Part shown: positions 43,859-51,300 of the stretch, one piece after another
Layout of the letters: every line of letters starts with the position of its first letter
How positions within the stretch are numbered: the first letter of the stretch is position 1
Assembly: GCF_023740735.1 (NCBI RefSeq)
Contig: NZ_JAMRXH010000025.1
Location: 1-64,000 of the forward strand
Origin: Nocardia sp. CDC159
GTDB taxonomy: Bacteria; Actinomycetota; Actinomycetes; Mycobacteriales; Mycobacteriaceae
Length of the DNA stretch: 64,000 bases
Direction: 5' to 3'
Translations under genes and position numbers: made by a program
The notes under the pieces: model-generated
The model's database searches: none
What the model saw: the letters and a program-made list of their open reading frames with translations, nothing else
What the model was told of the DNA's origin: nothing

Positions 43859-45596
43859 GTTGTAGCTGGGCCTCTCGAATATGGGGGCTGCGTGGCAGGG
43901 CCCCGGCGGTCAGGTCGTAACCGAAGACCGAGCCGCCCTGCTCGGTCTCGGACTCCACGGCGAATCCGCGCGTGGGGTACACCTCGCGGACCAGTCCGTT
44001 GCGGGCGGTGGGCAGATAGCGGCCGACGAGCCGCGAACAGCCGCGCGCTAGCGCCCATTCCGACACCGCGGCCAGCAGGCTGTCCTCGGCGCCGCGGCCG
44101 ATGACGCGGCAGCTCAGCAGCAGGGTGTCGATCTCGGCGACCCCGCCGCGATCCTCGGCCAGCAGCACGCCGATGATGCCGTGGTCGGCGAACCGATCGC
44201 GCAGGCGCAGCGTGGCCGCGAACCACTGCGGATCCTCGGAGATCTTCAGCACCTGGGTCTGGGTGTGGCGGCGGGTGGTCAGATTGAACTGGTTGGTCTT
44301 GGCGACCAGCTGCGCGGCCCGGTCGATGGTGGTGGAGTTGATCGGCTCGACCACGGCCTGCATGTCCAGGCTCGCCAGGAACTCGTCGAGCGAGCGCCCC
44401 TGCGCCAGCTCCTCGGCGGCGGCCAGTGCCTGATAGGACCGCTGCCGGGCGAAGTCCTCCTCCGACAGCGCGCCCGGGTGCAGCCAGGGCAGCGCGGCCA
44501 GGGCGGCCGGGAATTTCGCCGGGGAGGCGGGCAGGGTCAGCGTGCGCACCTCCGGATGCGCCGCGGCGACCTGCGCGCATTCGGCGGCATTGTCGTCGAC
44601 GAAGACGAAGCTGCCCAGCCCGAGCCGGACCTTCTCCGAAATCTCGCGCAGCTGTTCGGATTTGGGCCGCCAGTCGGCCACGATCCAGGTGAAGTCGTCG
44701 ACGCCGAGCACCATGCCGGGCGCCTCGGCGATCGCCTTCAGGGCCAGCTCGCGGTCGTTCTTGCTGGCCACCGCGAGCAGCACCCCGCGCTCGGTCAGCG
44801 ACTTCAGATAGCGCTGGAAGTCGGCGAACGCCTCACCCTCGGGTCCGGCGCCGATCCGGATGCCGTCGATACCGTCCTCGCCCAGGATGCCGCCCCACAG
44901 CGTGCCGTCCAGATCGAGCACCACGCAGCGGGCCGACAGGCCGCGATCGGAGGCGACGGTATCGGCGATGGCGGTGGCCAGCCAGGGCAAGCTGTCGGCG
45001 GCATAGGGCTGACGTACCCGGTACCAGCTGCGCGGGTCCTCCCAGTTGCGCAGCCCGACCTGTGCGGCCAGCTGTTCGACGTCGACGAAACGCACTCGGC
45101 CCGCGGCGGATTCGGCCAGCTGCGCATTCACCTCGCGCACCAGCGCCGAACGCGATTTGGCCGTGCGCCAGGCCACCGGACCGTAGGTGTCGGTGGCGGG
45201 TGGGGCGAAGCCGAGCTGGACCGCGCGCACGCCCAGCCGGGCCGCCGCGTCCCAGAGCCCGACCCAGCGCCGCACGGTCTCCTCCACGGTGTCGAACACG
45301 TCGTGGTGGGTTCCGGCGAGCACGACGTAATCGCCCTCGCGCAGCGGAGTCTGCGGATCGAACAGGATCTGCTCGAGCTGACCGAACGGGAATTGCAGCA
45401 GTTCCACCCGCAGACCCGCGCGGGCCCCGGCCAACGGCAGCAGTTCGGCCAGGAATTCGGTGGTGTGGGTGGCCAGCAGCGCGATGCGCACCGCATTGCC
45501 CTGCGCACCACTGTCCTTCGCGAAGGCGGTGGCACGCCGCACCCACGCGTCGTAGCCGTCGGCGGGCGACAGCTCGGTGGCCAGCTGGGTGTGCAC
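43848..45596 (-). CDS. fkbH: FkbH-like HAD-IIIC enzyme (glyceryl-carrier synthase)
   Basis: 582 residues. Residues 1-215 are the N-terminal helical/flavodoxin-like region, 220-400 the HAD domain with CVVLDLDGTLWGGILGEDG (Asp228, Asp230) and FVFVDDNAAECAQV, and 420-580 a GNAT-like C-terminal domain (TNQFNLTTRRHTQTQVL, then GCSRLVGRYLPTARN). FkbH enzymes take 1,3-bisphosphoglycerate, remove phosphate and load glyceryl onto a carrier. The methoxymalonyl partners FkbD, FkbI, FkbK and FkbG are absent. GTG at 45596, 2 bp after the upstream stop. Confidence 0.85.
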   Translation of the reverse strand: MHTQLATELSPADGYDAWVRRATAFAKDSGAQGNAVRIALLATHTTEFLAELLPLAGARAGLRVELLQFPFGQLEQILFDPQTPLREGDYVVLAGTHHDVFDTVEETVRRWVGLWDAAARLGVRAVQLGFAPPATDTYGPVAWRTAKSRSALVREVNAQLAESAAGRVRFVDVEQLAAQVGLRNWEDPRSWYRVRQPYAADSLPWLATAIADTVASDRGLSARCVVLDLDGTLWGGILGEDGIDGIRIGAGPEGEAFADFQRYLKSLTERGVLLAVASKNDRELALKAIAEAPGMVLGVDDFTWIVADWRPKSEQLREISEKVRLGLGSFVFVDDNAAECAQVAAAHPEVRTLTLPASPAKFPAALAALPWLHPGALSEEDFARQRSYQALAAAEELAQGRSLDEFLASLDMQAVVEPINSTTIDRAAQLVAKTNQFNLTTRRHTQTQVLKISEDPQWFAATLRLRDRFADHGIIGVLLAEDRGGVAEIDTLLLSCRVIGRGAEDSLLAAVSEWALARGCSRLVGRYLPTARNGLVREVYPTRGFAVESETEQGGSVFGYDLTAGALPRSPHIREAQLQHGH

Positions 45597-45598
45597 GA

Positions 45599-46555
45599 TC
45601 AATCTCCCTTCGTGCGACGGGCACCGTAGGCCAGGTGCTCGTCCTCGAAATCGGCCAGCTCGGTGAGGGTTTCGGCAATGAGTCCGGTGTTCACGGTGCC
45701 GCCGTGCTCGGCGCGCAGGCGCGCGTGCAGCAGCAGCGGGGTCAGGGCCTGCCAGCGCGCGACGGCGCGCTCCCAGTGCGCGCGACCGCCCTCGTCGAGC
45801 ACCTCGGGGTCGTGTCCCGCCGCCCACAGCAGCGTCTCGCGCTGCCGCATGGTCTGCCACAGGTCCTCGCTCTGCGCGAAATCGGCCGGGGTGCGGGCGA
45901 ATCGGTAGCGCGCGGCCAGGGCCAGCAGCGCGTCCTTACCCACCAGGCGGCCCTCCGGGGCGGGCGTGACCAGCGGGTCCGGATCGACCTCCAGCCAGCG
46001 GTAGGCGCGGTCCAGCGCGATGTCCGCGTGACCGGCCATGGCCTGTTCCCGCAACGCCGAGGCCGGGTGGTTGTCGCCCAGCGACGTTGCCCAGGAACGC
46101 AATTCGACCGGATCCGGAATCGCGATGCTGCTGCCGACCTGCGGCCCCAAATCGGTGGCGAACTCCAGCGGATCCTCGATCACCCAGCCGTTGCCGCGGT
46201 CGACGATGGCCAGCCAGTGCGTGCCGTGCAACTTGCCGTGGGCGCGCTGCCAGGGCAGATTGAAGTAGTCGGCGAGCAGCACGACCGCGCCGTGGCGCGA
46301 GATCTGTTCGGCCAGTGCGGCATAGGCGCAATCCCAGTCGTCGCTGCCCGCGATCCGCAGGCCCAGGGTGGGCAGCGGTGCGGCCGGATGGTGCTCGAAG
46401 CGCAGCAGCTCCCCCTCGGCCGGGCTCACCGCCAGATACGGGCCCTCGCTCAGCAGCGGCCGCCACCACCGCTGATCGCCGCGGGCGGTGAGCGCCCCGG
46501 CCAGCGCCGCGGTGAAGCAGGTCAGCTTGTCGCCGTGCAGCAGTGGTGTGGTCAT
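45599..46555 (-). CDS. BtrH_N / C39-like cysteine acyltransferase or thioesterase
   Basis: 318 residues. The N-terminal 140 residues follow the BtrH_N pattern: HGDKLTCFTAALAGAL with Cys13, VVLLADYFNLPW (Asp96), HGTHWLAIV with His113 and WVIEDPLE with Asp128. In butirosin synthesis BtrH moves an acyl chain from an ACP to an amine. The C-terminal half is helical (LWQTMRQRETLLWAAGHD) and unassigned. No signal peptide. The start overlaps the ligase stop (ATGA). The family call rests on motif pattern and spacing only. Confidence 0.55.
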   Translation of the reverse strand: MTTPLLHGDKLTCFTAALAGALTARGDQRWWRPLLSEGPYLAVSPAEGELLRFEHHPAAPLPTLGLRIAGSDDWDCAYAALAEQISRHGAVVLLADYFNLPWQRAHGKLHGTHWLAIVDRGNGWVIEDPLEFATDLGPQVGSSIAIPDPVELRSWATSLGDNHPASALREQAMAGHADIALDRAYRWLEVDPDPLVTPAPEGRLVGKDALLALAARYRFARTPADFAQSEDLWQTMRQRETLLWAAGHDPEVLDEGGRAHWERAVARWQALTPLLLHARLRAEHGGTVNTGLIAETLTELADFEDEHLAYGARRTKGD

Positions 46556-48333
46556 CGCGCCCTCAGAACTCGCAGAGACTTGTCGAGATAGGCCTTGCGC
46601 GAGGCCGAGCGCTGGATCTTGCCGCTCGAGGTGCGCGGGATGGCCCCGGGGGCGACCAGGGCGACATCGTGCACACCGACCTCGTGAACCTCGAAGATGG
46701 CCTGGCGCACCGCGTTTCGCAGCTCGGCGGCGGTCGCCGCGCCCTCGTCGGTGTTCAGGTTGAGCCGCGCCTCTACCAGCACCACGATCTTTTCCTTGTC
46801 GTTCTCGTCGATGGAGAAGATCGAGCACCGGCCCGGCAGCACCAGCGGGTGGGCGTGTTCGGCGGTGGCCTCGAGGTCCGGCGGGTAGAAGTTGCGGCCG
46901 TCGACGATGATCAGATCCTTCAGGCGGCTGGTCAGATACAGCTCGCCGTCGTGCAGGAAGCCGATGTCGCCGGTGCGCATGTAGTAGCGGCCATCGGGCC
47001 GGGCCAACTCGGCACGGAAGGTCTGCTCGGTCTCCTCGGGCCGGTTGAAGTAGCCGCTGGCAATGGCCGGTCCGTCGACCCACACCTCGCCGAGCCGGTG
47101 CTCGGGCAGCGGCTCGCGGGTCTGCGGATCCACGATGAGCATCTCGACACCGGGCACCGCCCAGCCGGCGCCGACGATCTCCGCGCCGTCGCCCTCGACC
47201 GGCACCGCGACGCCGTTCGCCAACTCGTCGCGGTCCACGGTGATCGTCTGCACGCCGCCGCCGCTGCGCCACGGCGCCGACACGATCAGCGTGGCCTCGG
47301 CCAGACCGAATCCGGCGCACAGCGTCTTCTCGCGCAGCCCCTGCGGCGCGAACAGCTCGTTGAACTTTCGCATCGTGCTCACCCGCACCGGTTCGGCGCC
47401 GGCCAGGCCGTAGCGCCAGCGGCTCAGATCCAGTCGGTCGCGCTGTTCGGCGTCGATGCGCTGGGTGCACAGCTCGTAGCCCAGATTCGGGGAGGCCGAG
47501 AAGGTCTGCTGCGGGGTATCGCTGATGGCCTGCAGCCAGCGTTCGGGACGGCGCAGGAACGCCGACGCCGACAGCTGCACCACGTGATGACCGTGGACGA
47601 CCGGCATGACCACGCCCACCATCAGACCCATGTCGTGAAACAGCGGCAGCCAGCTCACGAAGGCGATGTCGTCGCCCTCGATATCCAACCCCACCCGCGC
47701 GTACACGTCGTAGATCTGATGCGCGTTGGCCAGCAGGCCCCGGTGCGGCACCATCACACCGGCCGGGGTGCGGGTCGAGCCGGAGGTGTACTGCAGCAGC
47801 GCGATGTGCTCGGCGTCGATCTGGGGGTATTCCCACTTGTCCGCCAGCGCCTCGTCGATCTCCCCCGTGCTCAATATCAGACGGGTGGTTTCGATCGGCG
47901 AGGAGTCCAGCCAGGCGGTGACCCTGGGCATCTCGTCGTCGGTGGTGATCAGGCAGGCCGGATCGGCGTCGGTGCAGACCGCGTCCAGGCGCCCGTTGGC
48001 GTTGTGCGTGCTCGGCGGGAACAGCGGCACCGCGACGATGCCCGCGTAGAGGCAGCCGAAGAACGCCTTCACATAGTCCAGTCCGGGCGGCAACAACAGC
48101 ACCGCCCGCTCGCCCGGCCGCGCCAGCTGCAGCAGGCCGACCGCGAAAGCCCGTGCGTAACGGTCGATCTCGGCGAAGCTGATGGTTTCCTTGACCCCGT
48201 GCGGATCCTGCGGATCCGGATAGGTGAGGAAGCTGTAGGCCACCGCGTCGGGCCGGATCTCACTCTGCGTCCGCAGGGCACGGACCATGGTGTCGTAGCG
48301 CACGGCCGGGGCGGTCGGAATCGTGGCGGTCAT
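46552..48333 (-). CDS. Fatty acyl-AMP ligase (FAAL, FadD32-like)
   Basis: 593 residues, FAAL length. ISFAEIDRYARAFAVGL, LLQYTSGSTRTPAGVMVPHRG (P-loop), VSWLPLFHDMGLMVGVVMP and LYLTSRLKDLIIVDGRNFYPPDLE are typical of FAALs, which make acyl-adenylates and pass the chain to a carrier instead of CoA. Candidates for acceptor are the free ACP (43607-43858) or the first PKS carrier. ATGA overlaps at both ends place it firmly in the operon. Confidence 0.9.
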   Translation of the reverse strand: MTATIPTAPAVRYDTMVRALRTQSEIRPDAVAYSFLTYPDPQDPHGVKETISFAEIDRYARAFAVGLLQLARPGERAVLLLPPGLDYVKAFFGCLYAGIVAVPLFPPSTHNANGRLDAVCTDADPACLITTDDEMPRVTAWLDSSPIETTRLILSTGEIDEALADKWEYPQIDAEHIALLQYTSGSTRTPAGVMVPHRGLLANAHQIYDVYARVGLDIEGDDIAFVSWLPLFHDMGLMVGVVMPVVHGHHVVQLSASAFLRRPERWLQAISDTPQQTFSASPNLGYELCTQRIDAEQRDRLDLSRWRYGLAGAEPVRVSTMRKFNELFAPQGLREKTLCAGFGLAEATLIVSAPWRSGGGVQTITVDRDELANGVAVPVEGDGAEIVGAGWAVPGVEMLIVDPQTREPLPEHRLGEVWVDGPAIASGYFNRPEETEQTFRAELARPDGRYYMRTGDIGFLHDGELYLTSRLKDLIIVDGRNFYPPDLEATAEHAHPLVLPGRCSIFSIDENDKEKIVVLVEARLNLNTDEGAATAAELRNAVRQAIFEVHEVGVHDVALVAPGAIPRTSSGKIQRSASRKAYLDKSLRVLRAR

Positions 48334-51300
48334 ACTTCGACCTCCTGTCGGGACGGCGGGGCCAGGAAACCGATCTTGTGGAAGTAGTCGAGGTAGCGGC
48401 CGAACAGTTCGTGCGAGACCGGCGGGCACGCCACGCCGGAGCGGGCGACCTGTTCGTCGACCTCGAATCGCAGCGCCGGGCTCAGGCCCTCGCCGGTGCC
48501 GAGCAGGCTCAGCACCCGGTAGGACGCCGACTCCGGTCCGGCCGCGGCGGCATGCGCCTCGACCGCGTCGCGCCAGGCCATCGGGTCGATGAGGCGCACC
48601 GGCCAGCCCGCGTCGCGAATCCAGGTGACCGCGTTGGCGAATGCCGCGGGCGCGGGATTGCGCAGGTGGTAGATGTGCGGTCCGGGTTCGGGCGACTGCG
48701 CCCGCGCCAGTTCGACCATCGCGCCCGCGGCGAAGTCCGCGGGGGCCAGATCCACCGCGAATTCGACATCGGGTGCGAGCCCGACCTCCTGGCTGGCCTT
48801 GACCAGCAGCCAGAAGAAGTCGCTGGTCTGGCAGGCGCCGGTGGTGCTGTCGCCCGCGATGCGGCCGAGCCGGAAGATGTCGACCGGCAGGCCGCGCGCA
48901 CCGGCCTCGCACACCAGCCGCTCGGCCACCCACTTGGTCTGCAGATAGCCCAGCCGCAGCTGCGACGGATCCCGCGGCGGCGCGGGGATCTCGACCCGGC
49001 CGTCGACGCCGTCGCCCGGCCCCAGCACGTACAGCGAGGACACGAAATGCAGTGGCAGACCGGCGGTTCGGGCCAGCTCGATCAGCTCGTCGGTGCCGGT
49101 CACATTGGCCGCCTCCAGCACCCGGTAGGGCAGGGCGAAGTTGACCTGCGCACCGTTGTGGTAGATGGCGTCCACACCGCGGCCCAGCAGCAGGAATTCC
49201 TTCTCACTCAATCCCAGTCGCGGCGCGGCCAGATCGCCCAGCACCGGGATCACCCGGTCGAAGTCCGCCCGCGGCAGCTCGTAGCTGTCGAAGGTCCGCG
49301 CCAGCCGCTCCAGCCCCTCGGCGCGGCTGTCCGCGCGGACCAGGCAGTGGATGCGATAGTCGGTGCGCGCCAAGAGCTCTCGCAGAATGAACGCGCCGAC
49401 GAAGCCGGTCGCGCCGGTGAGCAGCACCGCGCCGGTGGCGGCGTGCGGCGTGATCTGCCACGGTCCCGCGGGCCAGTTCGCGGTGATCGCGCGGACCTCG
49501 GCCTCGTAGTCGATGGCCTCTTCGACCGCGGCGTCACCGGACAGCAGCGCGGCCACGCCCGCCACCGTCGGCCGGGCGAACAGCGAGCCGAGCGGAATGT
49601 CCTCGCCGAAGGTCTCCTTCAGCCGCAGCATGAGCTGCGCCGCGAGCAGCGAATGCCCGCCCAGGTCGAAGAAGTTGTCCTCGCGGCCCACCTTCGGGTT
49701 GCCCAGCACCTGGCCGAACACCGCGGCGATCCGCTGCTCGAGCACCGTGCGCGGCGGCTCGTAGGCGACCGGGTTGCGGCGCAGCACCGGCGCGGGCAGG
49801 GCCTTGCGATCCAGTTTTCCGTTGGTGGTCAACGGGAATCGGTCGAGCACCACCACGCCCGCGGGCACCATGTGCGCGGGCAGCCGCCGCGCCAGATGCG
49901 CGCGCACCGCCACGGCCAGATCGTCGTGGGCCTTGACCCGCAACGGATCCGAGAACAGCGCACCGTCGCGCCACTTGTCGGCACGGGCCGGGGCGTCGGC
50001 GACCGGGACATCCCAGCGGGTGGCGATCACGTCGAAGCGGCCGTCGCCGCGGCGCAGCGCCTCGACGCGGTACGACACCTGATCCGTCAGTGCGAGATAC
50101 GCCTCGGGATTGACACCACCGGAGTCGGCGAGGCGGGCGCGCAGCTCCGGGGCGGACGCGCGCCCGCGCGCCAGCTCGGCGACGATGGCCAGCGGACCGG
50201 CCACGCGCGCGTCGAGCACGTCGGGCACCACGATCGCCTCGGGCTGTTCGCGCTTTAGCAGGTCGGCCAGCATCGCGGGGGTCGTGGCCGGGTCGAGCAC
50301 CCGGGCCAGCGCGGGCCGTCGCGGCGTGCCGGCGTACAGCACCGCGTCGTAGCGGAACCGCGACATCTCGTTGAGGTGTTCGCCGCGGCGCAGCCGGATG
50401 CGCGAACCGGTGAGCCTCGGGTGCTCGGCCGCCAGTTCGGCGAAATATCGAGGCGCGAGCAGCAATTCGGCGTCCCGGTCGCAGGCGGCGCGGACCGCGC
50501 CGGCCAGCTCGGACGCACCGGCGGTGGGCGCGGCCGACATCTCGACCGTCGCGTGGAACGCCTCGAGCAGGCCCAGATCGCGCACGTCGCCGACGAACAG
50601 CACGCCGTCGGGGGCGAGCAGGTCGGCCGCGCGCCGCAGCACCCGGGTCAGATAGTCCGCGCTCGGGAAGTACTGCACGACGGAGTTGATGAGAATGACG
50701 TCGTAGGGGCCGGCCAGTTCGGCGGGCAGCTCGTCGGCCGCGCCCTGGAACAGCCGGACGTGGCCCAGCTCGGGAGACTGGCCGACGATGTTCTCGCGGA
50801 CGTGCCCGAGCGCCGTCGCCGACATGTCGGTGCCGTCGTAGACCTCGCAGCCGGGAGCCAGCCGCGACAGCAGAAGACCCGTACCACAACCGATTTCGAG
50901 CACCTTGCGGGGCGCGAAGCCGCGTACCGCCGACACCGTGGAGTCCACCCATTCCCGCATGTGCTCCTCGGGAATGGCGGCGTTGGTGTAGGAGTCGTTC
51001 CAGCCGGTGATGTTGAAGTCGGCCTCGATGTCGTCGCGGTGCTGGCCGTAGGTGCTGTCGAAGACGACCTCCCAGTCCGACACCTGGTCGGCCTCGGCCG
51101 CCTCGGCCTGGGCGTAGACCTCCGCGCGCGGGGTCAGATACGCGACCAGGGCCACCGTGCCTCCGGCGTCCTCGCGGGCCAGCACCACCGACTGCTCGAC
51201 GCCCGGGTGATCGTCGATGACCGCCTCGATCTCGCCGAGTTCGATGCGGAATCCGCGCACCTTCACCTGGTGGTCGATGCGGCCCAGATACTCCAGATCG

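Noticed and set aside
46552..48333. Ordinary acyl-CoA synthetase
   Set aside because: The length, the SWLPLFHDMGL motif and the carrier-rich context fit the acyl-AMP ligase branch better.
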